This document shows positions 16,648 to 23,985 of a stretch of 32,776 nt of DNA, in pieces; the first letter of the stretch is position 1; every line of letters starts with the position of its first letter. The notes under the pieces are model-generated. The model searched no databases and was not told where the DNA came from. It worked only from the letters and a program-made list of their open reading frames with translations. The DNA is from an uncultured Acetobacteraceae bacterium (lineage in GTDB: Bacteria > Pseudomonadota > Alphaproteobacteria > Acetobacterales > Acetobacteraceae), in NCBI GenBank assembly GCA_903877125.1, contig CAIRCM010000045.1, forward strand, positions 1 to 32,776, written 5' to 3'. Both the position numbers and the translations under genes were made by a program.

Positions 16648-18036
16648 TTACCCTGGGAGGGCTATGCCCTCCCAGCCCGACAACACCTCGATCGCGCGTC
16701 CGATTCGGAACACCATCGCCTCATCGAACGCGCGGCCGACCACCTGAACGCCCACCGGCAGTCCATCCGATCCCAACCCCACCGGCACGCTCATCGCCGG
16801 ATGCCCCGTGACATTGAACGGGATCGTTTGCATCGGTGCCCCCGATGACAACGCATCGACCGGCGCATCGAACCGGGGTGCCGTATTCAGCGCCGACAGG
16901 CACAGCAAAGCGTCATATCGCCGCAGCGCCTCGCTCACCGCATCCGACAGTTCCCGTCGCACGCGCAGCGCCGCGAGATAATCCGTTGCCCGCACAGTCG
17001 CGCCCATGACGAACCGGTTGGCGGTGATTTCGCCGAAATCCAGCAGCCGGGTTTGCAAATCCGCTTCGTGGATCGCATAGGCCTCGGCCATCATGATCAC
17101 CCGCCCGGCAGCGCCGAACAGCGCGTAATCCGGCAGTTTCACATCCTCGACCACCGCCCCGGCCTCCCGCAACTGCGTGGCCGTGCGGTCGATCCCGGCC
17201 AGCGTATCATGCGTGGTGGCCGATGCGCCGATGAAGAAATCCCGCGGAATGCCGATGCGCAGCCCCTTCACCCCTTTATTCAGATCGGCGCCGTAATCCG
17301 GAACTGCCGTCTCTACGCTCGCGGCATCGTAGGGATCGTGCCCGGCGAGAAGCTGAAGCGTCAGCACCGAATCCTCGACCGAACGCGACAAGGGCCCGCA
17401 ATGATCCAGCGCCCAGGACAGCGGAAACACCCCGCGCCGAGACACACGCCCGTAGGTCGGCTTGATTCCCACCAGCCCGCACCACGCCGCCGGGCCGCGA
17501 ATCGAGCCACCCGTGTCCGACCCCATCGCCATCCGCACCATCCGGGATGCGATCGCCGTGGCCGAACCGGATGACGAGCCACCGGTCACATGTTCGGTGT
17601 TCCAGGGATTGCGCGCCGGCGGGAAAGGCAGATCGAAGCTCGGCCCACCCAGCGCGAACTCATGCGTCGCCAGCTTGCCCAGCAGCACCGCCCCTGCCGC
17701 GTCGAACTTCCCGGCGACGACACTGTTATGCTGGGGCACGTTGTCCAGCCGCAGCTTGGAATGGCAGGTCGTGCGAATGCCGGCGGTGTCGTAAATATCC
17801 TTCAGCGCATAGGGGATGCCATGGAATGCCCCCCGGTCGCTGCCGACCTTGAGTTCGGCATCGGCACGAGCCGCCTGCGCCAGCGCATGCTCTTCGGTCA
17901 CCAGGACGAAGGCGTGCAATTTGTCGTCCTGTGCTTTCACCCGCCCCAGCGCGTCCTGCGTGAGTTGAACGGATGTGACGGCACCCGAACGCAGTGCCCG
18001 CCCCATCTCGGCAATGGAAAGATCGCGCGTGTCCAT
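16648..18036 (-). CDS. amidase-signature family amidase (AtzE/GatA-like)
   Basis: This 462-residue enzyme hydrolyses an amide or carbamoyl bond with the Ser-cisSer-Lys triad: K79 in YALKDIYDT, S154 in TGGSSSGSA and nucleophile S178 in GSDTGGSIRGPAA. Length and motif spacing are as in GatA. It is not with gatB; instead a small AtzG/DUF4089-like gene is directly upstream and overlaps it by one base (TAATG). AtzE-type enzymes work with such a small subunit, so this is probably a two-subunit amidase acting on a urea-, biuret- or amide-like compound. The final codons carry a perfect 10-bp inverted repeat (16653-16675). Confidence 0.88.
   Translation of the reverse strand: MDTRDLSIAEMGRALRSGAVTSVQLTQDALGRVKAQDDKLHAFVLVTEEHALAQAARADAELKVGSDRGAFHGIPYALKDIYDTAGIRTTCHSKLRLDNVPQHNSVVAGKFDAAGAVLLGKLATHEFALGGPSFDLPFPPARNPWNTEHVTGGSSSGSATAIASRMVRMAMGSDTGGSIRGPAAWCGLVGIKPTYGRVSRRGVFPLSWALDHCGPLSRSVEDSVLTLQLLAGHDPYDAASVETAVPDYGADLNKGVKGLRIGIPRDFFIGASATTHDTLAGIDRTATQLREAGAVVEDVKLPDYALFGAAGRVIMMAEAYAIHEADLQTRLLDFGEITANRFVMGATVRATDYLAALRVRRELSDAVSEALRRYDALLCLSALNTAPRFDAPVDALSSGAPMQTIPFNVTGHPAMSVPVGLGSDGLPVGVQVVGRAFDEAMVFRIGRAIEVLSGWEGIALPG
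16653..16675 (-). terminator. perfect hairpin inside the 3' end of the amidase gene, at a convergent junction
   Basis: CTGGGAGGGC and GCCCTCCCAG form a perfect 10-bp G/C-rich stem with a 3-base loop. It lies in the last codons of the minus-strand amidase gene (encoding W-E-G-I-A-L-P) and begins six bases after the stop of the plus-strand gene. Being symmetric, it could act on both transcripts. Neither side has a T-run, so a stabilising or attenuating role is as likely as intrinsic termination. Confidence 0.45.
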
Positions 18037-18242
18037 TATGCGTCTCCAAGACAGGGAAGGGCGAAAATATGCGCAGGCTCCCCGGTGTGATCCTGCCGGC
18101 CGTGCAGAAGATCGATCTGCGCGCGAAAATCCGCGTAGGATGCCAGCACCGCCGCCCGCCGCCCCGCCGGTATCGTCAATCCCGCTCGGGACATGAAGCC
18201 ATCGAATTCGCGTGCCAATTCGTCAGTTGAGAGGCTGGACAT
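18036..18242 (-). CDS. small AtzG/DUF4089-like protein, probable amidase partner
   Basis: This 68-residue protein starts at ATG 18242, which has GGAG about six bases upstream; a longer start at 18278 lacks one. It is mostly helical: LSTDELAREFDGFMSRAGLTI, then RRAAVLASYADFRAQIDLL, and ends with EPAHIFAL. That order (helix, Leu-x-Ile/Leu with Pro, second helix, acidic turn, Pro-x-x-hydrophobic) resembles DUF4089/AtzG proteins, which are GatC-like subunits of AtzE-type amidases. The one-base overlap with the amidase gene supports a complex. The assignment is by pattern and context, not by a strong motif. Confidence 0.6.
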   Translation of the reverse strand: MSSLSTDELAREFDGFMSRAGLTIPAGRRAAVLASYADFRAQIDLLHGRQDHTGEPAHIFALPCLGDA

Positions 18243-18261
18243 GGTGGCTCCTGTTCGCTGC

Positions 18262-18301
18262 GTTGCAACATTATGCACGGCGATGGGACAAGAGCTAGAA
18301 T
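18262..18301. promoter_or_regulatory. possible divergent promoter/operator between the amidase operon and pobA
   Basis: The 84-base gap between the two divergent starts must hold both promoters. It contains the 8-bp palindrome GTTGCAAC (18262-18269), a CATAAT hexamer read on the minus strand (18270-18275) and a TAGAAT hexamer on the plus strand (18296-18301), each 25-30 bases before its gene. Matching -35 elements are not obvious. No regulator gene (PobR type) is adjacent. Confidence 0.3.
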
Positions 18302-18326
18302 TCTCGTCGCCAGGAGGGGGAAAACA

Positions 18327-19502
18327 ATGCGGACGCAGGTGGGTATCGTTGGGGCCGGGCCGGCCGGTCTACTGCTGTCGCACCTGCTGCACCTCCATGG
18401 CATCGAATCCGTGGTGCTGGAAAGCCATTCCCGAGCCTATGTCGAAGCCCGTATCCGGGCGGGCGTGCTGGAACATCCGGTGGAGAAACTGCTCAACGAG
18501 AGCGGTGTCGGCGCGCGCATGCGCGAACTGGGTCTGCCGCATGAAGGGATCAGCCTGCGCACCGGCGGGCGCGACCATCGGATCGATCTGAAGGCGCTGA
18601 CCGGGCAGGGCATCATGGTCTATTCCCAGCACCAGATCGTGCGGGACCTGATTGCCCGACGCTTGGCCGACGGCGGCGATATCCGTTTTGACGCCGCGGC
18701 GGTCGCGCTGTGCGACGTGGCCACCGACGCGCCGTCTATCGTTTACCAGAAGGACGGAAAGCAACACCGCCTGGATTGCGACGTGATCGCCGGCTGCGAC
18801 GGGTTTCATGGGATCGCCCGCGATACGATCCCGGCATCCGTCCGCCAGTCCTTCGACCGGGAATACCCCTTCGGCTGGCTCGGCATCCTGGCCGATGTCG
18901 CACCATCCTCGCATGAGGTCGTCTATGCCAGCCACGATCGTGGCTTCGCGTTGTTGTCGATGCGCTCCCCCAGCGTCAGCCGCCTGTACTTGCAGTGCGA
19001 GCCGGAGGAGGATCTGGCCGCGTGGTCCGATGACCGTATCTGGAGCGAACTGTCCACCCGTCTGGCCTGCGACGGCTTCACCCTGCGGGATGGGCCGATC
19101 ACCCAACGCGGTGTGACGCCCATGCGCAGTTTCGTGGTGGAACCGATGCAATACGGCCGACTGTTTCTCGTGGGCGATGCCGCGCATATCGTCCCTCCCA
19201 CAGGCGCCAAGGGATTGAATCTGGCGGCGGCCGACGTTGCCGTGCTGACCCGCGCCCTCACCGCCTGGTTTCGCACCGGCGCGACCGAGCACTTGGCGCG
19301 TTACGGTGAAACCTGCCTCCGCCGGGTCTGGAAGGCGCAACGGTTTTCCTGGTGGATGACCTCCCTGCTGCACCGGTTTTCGTCCCACACCCCGTTCGAA
19401 CGGCGGGTGCAACAGGCCGAACTCGATGCACTGTTCGGTTCGGTGGCGGCATCGACGGCCCTGGCGGAGAATTATGTCGGTTTGCCGTTGATTCTATCGT
19501 GA
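18327..19502 (+). CDS. pobA: 4-hydroxybenzoate 3-monooxygenase PobA
   Basis: This 391-residue FAD-dependent enzyme hydroxylates 4-hydroxybenzoate to protocatechuate with NAD(P)H and O2. The FAD fold is seen as VGIVGAGPAGL at the N-terminus and VGDAAHIVPPTGAKGLNLA. Substrate-binding residues known from Pseudomonas PobA (Y201, S212, R214, Y222, Y385) are all present, one or two positions earlier: Y200, S211, R213, Y221 and Y383 (in AENYVGLP). AGGAGG at 18312-18317 fixes ATG 18327; an upstream in-frame ATG at 18273 has no such site. The gene stands alone, with no protocatechuate dioxygenase nearby, and is divergent from the amidase pair. Confidence 0.95.
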   Translation: MRTQVGIVGAGPAGLLLSHLLHLHGIESVVLESHSRAYVEARIRAGVLEHPVEKLLNESGVGARMRELGLPHEGISLRTGGRDHRIDLKALTGQGIMVYSQHQIVRDLIARRLADGGDIRFDAAAVALCDVATDAPSIVYQKDGKQHRLDCDVIAGCDGFHGIARDTIPASVRQSFDREYPFGWLGILADVAPSSHEVVYASHDRGFALLSMRSPSVSRLYLQCEPEEDLAAWSDDRIWSELSTRLACDGFTLRDGPITQRGVTPMRSFVVEPMQYGRLFLVGDAAHIVPPTGAKGLNLAAADVAVLTRALTAWFRTGATEHLARYGETCLRRVWKAQRFSWWMTSLLHRFSSHTPFERRVQQAELDALFGSVAASTALAENYVGLPLILS

Positions 19503-19560
19503 GGCAACGCTGGCAAATGAGTGCGCCGGCACGCCAGCAAAGTTGCCGCCAAAAACATAA

Positions 19561-19618
19561 CCTTAGGGCCTGTTCGACACCGCTGATTGATTCGATTAAT
19601 GTTGAACAGGCCCTAAGG
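19561..19618. repeat. 15-bp perfect inverted repeat, probable insertion-sequence remnant
   Basis: CCTTAGGGCCTGTTC (19561-19575) and GAACAGGCCCTAAGG (19604-19618) are perfect inverted copies; allowing one G-T pair the stem extends to 19 bp (to GACA/TGTT) with a 20-base A/T-rich loop. Arms starting GGGCCTGTTC with an A/T-rich inner flank look like terminal inverted repeats of an insertion sequence, possibly of the IS5 group, but the element is only 58 bases and holds no transposase. It could be an IS that lost its interior, a minimal palindromic element or a factor-dependent terminator after pobA. Confidence 0.6.
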
Positions 19619-19689
19619 CCTGTATCTCGCTTGCATGGACAGCCAATCTGCGCGAACCTGGGACAACGGGCGAATAGTAGGGGTGGGAT

Positions 19690-21435
19690 ATGAAACGGTT
19701 GGTCCTGATGGCGTCGCTTGCGCTGACCATGGTCGCTTGCGGGCTGCAACCGCCGGAGAAGGACGCCACCCAACAGCAGCTTCTGAAAACCGGCGTCGAT
19801 CAGGGCCCGCAATGGTTTCGTAACACCAGGGCGCAGTTCTACACCCAGGATCAAGGCTCCCGGCTGATGCCCCTGCGCTGGCTGGCCGCGTTGAGACAAC
19901 CGGACGGAACACCGTTCCTGGCCGACCGCCTGAGCCGCTACGGCTATCTCCAGAACAACGAAAACCCGACGACAATGCTGCCGGTGGGGTTCACGACCAA
20001 CGGCCCGCAGGGCAACGAAGCCGTCGGCATGAACTGCGCCGCCTGCCACACGCGGGAAATTCAGGTCGATGGCAAGGCATATCGTATCGACGGCGGGCCG
20101 GCGATCGCCGATTTCCAGAGCTTCCTCTCCGACCTCGACAAAGCCTTCGTCCAGGTCGCGAAATCCCCGCAGGCCTTCAAGCAGTTCACCGCCGAGGTGT
20201 TGGAACACGATCCCTCGCCGGCGGAAATAGCGCTGCTGAAAAAGGACGTGAAAACCTGGTATCTGCCGTTCCACACGATCGTTGACCTGTCGCTGCCGAA
20301 ATCGCCGTGGGGTCCGTCCCGCCTGGATGCGGTATCGATGATCTTCAACCGCCTGACCGGGTTGGACATCGGACCGGCCTCGCGGGTGCACATGATCTGG
20401 CAGAACATCAAGCGCGCCGATGCCCCGACCCGCTATCCGTTCCTGTGGAATGCTTCGATCCAGGACCAGACCCAATGGCCCGGCTTTGCTGGAAATGGTA
20501 ACGATCTGCTGGCGTTGGCCCGTAATACCGGCGAAGTGATCGGCGTTTTCGCCGAATTCACCCCGACCGTGGATCGGAACCGGGCGCTGGGGATCGACTA
20601 CACGACCAACAACTCGGCGAATACCGAGGGGCTGTGGGCGCTCGAAAATCTCATCCGCAAAATCGGACCGCCGAAGTTCCAATGGCCGGTCGATGCGGCG
20701 CTGGCCAAACAGGGTGAAGCGATCTTCAACTGGCCAAACGCCCAGGGCGGCTGTGTCGAGTGCCACGGTATCCAGGCCAGCACCGACAAGCTCAGCGGCC
20801 GGACGGTCTGGATCACCCCGGTGCAGGATGTCGGAACCGACACGCGTGAATATCGGGTGCTGACCTCGACGGTCGATACCGGCGTGCTCGCCGGGCACGG
20901 CATTCCGGTCATCAGCCCGCGGCTGAAACAGCGCGACCTCGCCTTCTCCGTCCTCGGACAGGCGGTGGTCGGCACTATCCTCCAACGGTTGGGCACCGTC
21001 GCGAAACTCGGCATGGCGCCGGACGACGGTTCACGGCCGGACGCGCTGGCGACCTCGACCACCCACACGACGGCGGACTCGCTGGCAACCGCCTTCCAGG
21101 CGGCGTCCTCCGCCGACAACACACCGCGCTACGAATCCCGCGTCCTCCAGGGCATCTGGGCGGCCGCGCCCTATCTGCACAACGGATCTGTGCCGACCCT
21201 CGCCGATCTGCTGAAGCCCGTGAAGGACCGGCCGACGTCGTTCCAGATCGGGCCGAACTACGACGCGACCGGCAATGTCGGCTTGGCGAAGGATCAGACC
21301 AAGTTCCCCAATTTCACCCTTCGCACCGGATGCACCAACCGGGACTCCGGCAACAGCAACTGCGGCCACGAATTCGGCACGCGGTTGACCGACGATCAGA
21401 AGAAGGCGCTGCTGGAATATCTGAAGACGCTCTGA
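19690..21435 (+). CDS. di-haem cytochrome c, RoxA/cytochrome c peroxidase-like
   Basis: This 581-residue exported protein has two CxxCH haem c sites, C116-AAC-H120 and C355-VEC-H359, about 240 residues apart as in the bacterial di-haem peroxidase/MauG/RoxA superfamily. The N-terminus is a signal sequence ending MVAC-G, a weak lipobox that may make it a lipoprotein (C17). The C-terminal segment APYLHNGSVPTLADLL (about 494-508), followed by RPTSFQIG and NYDATGNVG, is characteristic of RoxA-like proteins. RoxA cleaves rubber oxidatively; most relatives are uncharacterised, so the substrate here is unknown. An AGGGG upstream supports ATG 19690. A hairpin follows the gene. Confidence 0.82.
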   Translation: MKRLVLMASLALTMVACGLQPPEKDATQQQLLKTGVDQGPQWFRNTRAQFYTQDQGSRLMPLRWLAALRQPDGTPFLADRLSRYGYLQNNENPTTMLPVGFTTNGPQGNEAVGMNCAACHTREIQVDGKAYRIDGGPAIADFQSFLSDLDKAFVQVAKSPQAFKQFTAEVLEHDPSPAEIALLKKDVKTWYLPFHTIVDLSLPKSPWGPSRLDAVSMIFNRLTGLDIGPASRVHMIWQNIKRADAPTRYPFLWNASIQDQTQWPGFAGNGNDLLALARNTGEVIGVFAEFTPTVDRNRALGIDYTTNNSANTEGLWALENLIRKIGPPKFQWPVDAALAKQGEAIFNWPNAQGGCVECHGIQASTDKLSGRTVWITPVQDVGTDTREYRVLTSTVDTGVLAGHGIPVISPRLKQRDLAFSVLGQAVVGTILQRLGTVAKLGMAPDDGSRPDALATSTTHTTADSLATAFQAASSADNTPRYESRVLQGIWAAAPYLHNGSVPTLADLLKPVKDRPTSFQIGPNYDATGNVGLAKDQTKFPNFTLRTGCTNRDSGNSNCGHEFGTRLTDDQKKALLEYLKTL

Positions 21436-21437
21436 TC

Positions 21438-21467
21438 CCCCCTCTCTGTTCCCCCCCTCTCTGTTCC
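21438..21467. repeat. 15-bp tandem direct repeat, two copies
   Basis: The unit CCCCCTCTCTGTTCC occurs twice in exact tandem (21438-21452 and 21453-21467), beginning three bases after the stop of the cytochrome gene and preceding a hairpin. This is a likely slippage duplication. Confidence 0.85.
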
Positions 21468-21475
21468 GGTTGACG

Positions 21476-21509
21476 GGGGCCGAACCCACCGGCAGGTAGG
21501 TTCGGCCCC
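21476..21509 (+). terminator. hairpin between the cytochrome c gene and recQ
   Basis: GGGGCCGAACC (21476-21486) and GGTTCGGCCCC (21499-21509) form a perfect 11-bp stem around a 12-base loop that can itself pair three more bases. It lies 41 bases after the cytochrome stop. The T-run expected of a strong intrinsic terminator is missing, so termination strength is uncertain, but position and stem quality fit. Confidence 0.55.
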
Positions 21510-21557
21510 TCGCCGTTGGAGAGACTCGACCATGCGCCCCCGGCTCGGCCCAGGCTG

Positions 21558-23402
21558 ATGCTGCAATCCCGAATACATGAGGATCCCACCGCGGCCCTCC
21601 GCCGTGTCTTCGGATTCCCGGGGTTTCGCGGCCAGCAGGAAGACGTGGTCCGCCACGTCATCGCTGGCGGCGACGCGCTCGTGCTGATGCCCACCGGCGG
21701 CGGCAAGAGCATCTGCTATCAGGTTCCCGCGCTGTGCCGACCCGGTACCGCGGTGATCGTCTCCCCGCTGATTGCCCTGATGGACGATCAAGTCGCCGCG
21801 CTGCGGCAGGTCGGTATCAACGCCGGCGCCCTGCACTCCGAACTCGATCCCGCCGAAGCCCGCTCGGTCTATCGCGATATGGTCGAGGGCGAGCTCGACC
21901 TGCTTTACGTCTCCCCCGAACGCCTGCTGAGCAATGGCACTATCGACCGGTTGTCCCGGTTGCAGATCGCCCTGTTCGCGATCGACGAAGCCCATTGCGT
22001 GTCGCAATGGGGCCACGAGTTCCGGCCGGAATATCGCGGCCTGGCGCTGCTGCCCGAACGCTTCCCTGGCGTCCCCCGCATTGCCCTGACCGCCACCGCC
22101 GACACCCGCACGCGCACCGACATTCTCGCCGCCCTCGGCATGCAGAACGCCGAGGTCTTCCTCGACAGTTTCCATCGCGCCAACCTCCATATCGCCGCCG
22201 AGGCCAAGGTGGGCGAAACGGCGCAACTGCTGGATTTCCTCGGTCGCCATAAAGGCCAATGCGGTATCGTTTATTGCGGAAGCCGAGCGAAAACGGAACG
22301 GATGGCGGCACGTCTGGTGGAGAAGGGGTTTCCGGCGATCGCGTTTCATGCCGGCCTCGACCCCCAGCACAAGCGGGATGCGCTGGCGCGGTTCCGGTCG
22401 GGGGAGCCGGTGGTGATCGTCGCCACCATCGCCTTCGGCATGGGCATCGACCGACCCGATGTCCGCTTCGTGGCGCACCTGGATATGCCGGACTCGCCGG
22501 AAGCCTACTACCAGCAGATCGGCCGTGCCGGCCGCGACGGCGATCCGTCGCAGACACTTCTGCTCTATGGCGGCCAGGACATTGCCCAGGCGCGGCATTG
22601 GCTGGCCCAGTCGTCCGCCCCGGACACTCAAAAGCGGGTGATGCGCACCAAGCTGGAGGAAATGGTCGCCCTCACCGAAGCAGTCACCTGCCGCACCCGA
22701 ACCTTGCTGGCCTGTTTCGGGGAGGCTTTGGACGCCGATTGCGGCCATTGCGACAATTGCGACGCCCCGCCGGTCACAGCCGATGCGACGGTCGAGGCCC
22801 AGAAAGTGCTGTCCGCCGTTTATCGGACCGAGCAGATTTTCGGTGCGTTGCACATCATTTCGGTGTTGCGTGGCGAGAAGACCGACATGGTGCTGCGCCA
22901 CGGGCACGACCGACTGTCCACGTTCGGCCTCGGTGCGGATCGTTCCGCCCAGTATTGGCGCGGCCTGATAAGGCAGTTGATCGCGATCCGCGCGCTGGAT
23001 GTGGATACCGCCGGGCATGGCGGATTGTTTCTGGTGCAGGAAGAAGCCCGGCCCATCCTGCGCGGCGAGGTCCGGGTGATGCTGCGCCAGGACGCCCCTC
23101 GCCGCCCCGCCGCGAAACCCGACCGCCGCCGTGTCATCCCCGACGCGCCGCCCGCCGGGCCCGAAGCGGCCGGCCTGTTCGAGGCGTTGCGTGTCTGGCG
23201 CGCCGCGGAAGCCAAATCCCAATCCGTGCCGCCCTATGTGATTTTCCACGACACCGTGCTGCGTGACATCGCCGCGGTGCGGCCAGCGGATATGGACGAG
23301 CTTGGACAAATCAAGGGTGTTGGGGCATCGAAACTGGAGCGTTATGGTGCCGCCGTGCTGGACGTCGTGCGACGAGAGGTCGGGTCGTCAATTTCGGGGT
23401 GA
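21558..23402 (+). CDS. recQ: ATP-dependent DNA helicase RecQ
   Basis: This 614-residue protein is a 3'-5' DNA helicase of recombination and repair. Domains in order are: the RecQ N-terminal GFPGFRGQQEDVV, Walker A MPTGGGKS (K50), DEAH box at 143-146 followed by the aromatic-rich HCVSQWGHEFRPEY loop, helicase C domain with QQIGRAGRDG, a zinc site with four cysteines ending CGHCDNC, the winged-helix RQC region, and a C-terminal HRDC domain (about 530-605, with ELGQIKGVGASKLERYG). ATG 21558 is chosen; an in-frame TTG at 21516 would add 14 residues, and neither start has a clear ribosome-binding site. It is followed closely by a membrane protein gene. Confidence 0.95.
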   Translation: MLQSRIHEDPTAALRRVFGFPGFRGQQEDVVRHVIAGGDALVLMPTGGGKSICYQVPALCRPGTAVIVSPLIALMDDQVAALRQVGINAGALHSELDPAEARSVYRDMVEGELDLLYVSPERLLSNGTIDRLSRLQIALFAIDEAHCVSQWGHEFRPEYRGLALLPERFPGVPRIALTATADTRTRTDILAALGMQNAEVFLDSFHRANLHIAAEAKVGETAQLLDFLGRHKGQCGIVYCGSRAKTERMAARLVEKGFPAIAFHAGLDPQHKRDALARFRSGEPVVIVATIAFGMGIDRPDVRFVAHLDMPDSPEAYYQQIGRAGRDGDPSQTLLLYGGQDIAQARHWLAQSSAPDTQKRVMRTKLEEMVALTEAVTCRTRTLLACFGEALDADCGHCDNCDAPPVTADATVEAQKVLSAVYRTEQIFGALHIISVLRGEKTDMVLRHGHDRLSTFGLGADRSAQYWRGLIRQLIAIRALDVDTAGHGGLFLVQEEARPILRGEVRVMLRQDAPRRPAAKPDRRRVIPDAPPAGPEAAGLFEALRVWRAAEAKSQSVPPYVIFHDTVLRDIAAVRPADMDELGQIKGVGASKLERYGAAVLDVVRREVGSSISG

Positions 23403-23409
23403 ATAAGCG

Positions 23410-23985
23410 ATGTCCCTCAATTTTCCACCGACCGCATCGCAAGATGTGTTCAGCGGTTATTTGGCTTCAGGTGAACATGTTCTGTGGGCCGGTACGCCCC
23501 AGCGTGGGATCATGTTCAGCATGAGCGACGTCCTGCTCATCCCGTTCAGCCTCTTCTGGGGCGGCTTCGCTGTTTTCTGGGAGTACCATGTCGTCGAAAG
23601 CGGCGCTCCGCCGATGTTCAGACTGTTCGGTATTCCCTTCATCCTGGCCGGCCTGCTCATCATCGCGGGTCGTTTCCTGTTCGATGCCTGGGTGCGGGCG
23701 AGCGTTGCCTACGCGCTGACCAACCAGCGCATACTGATCGTCCGAGGCCGTCCCACCAAAAGCGTCACCGCGCTACGGCTTGATCGGTTGCCGGAGACAA
23801 CGCTCAGCGAGTTCCGCGATGGGCGGGGCACGATCCGTTTCGGACCCGCAGCGGTGATTTTCGGTCGCAAGGCCGGATGGGCGCCCTGGTCCCCATCGAT
23901 GGACAGCCGGCCGCAGTTCGTGGGCATCGAAAACGCCCGCGCCGTGTTCGACCGGATACAGGGCCTCGGGCGCTCGCCGGGCTAA
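23410..23985 (+). CDS. PH-domain-like membrane protein
   Basis: This 191-residue protein begins seven bases after recQ and is probably co-transcribed. Residues 15-35 read SGYLASGEHVLWAGTPQRG, the usual entry of bacterial PH-like (YdbS/YcxB-type) proteins. Two membrane helices follow at about 39-58 and 73-92, then a strand-rich domain with YALTNQRILIVRG and LRLDRLPETTLSEF, also typical of this group. Function is unknown; the fold suggests a membrane-anchored scaffold or sensor. The last three bases overlap the convergent FAD oxidoreductase gene. Confidence 0.7.
   Translation: MSLNFPPTASQDVFSGYLASGEHVLWAGTPQRGIMFSMSDVLLIPFSLFWGGFAVFWEYHVVESGAPPMFRLFGIPFILAGLLIIAGRFLFDAWVRASVAYALTNQRILIVRGRPTKSVTALRLDRLPETTLSEFRDGRGTIRFGPAAVIFGRKAGWAPWSPSMDSRPQFVGIENARAVFDRIQGLGRSPG

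Noticed and set aside
21396-23309. 637-codon open frame on the minus strand
   Set aside because: It lies wholly antisense to recQ, whose domains are complete; the translation is low in complexity and fits no family. It is a product of high GC content.
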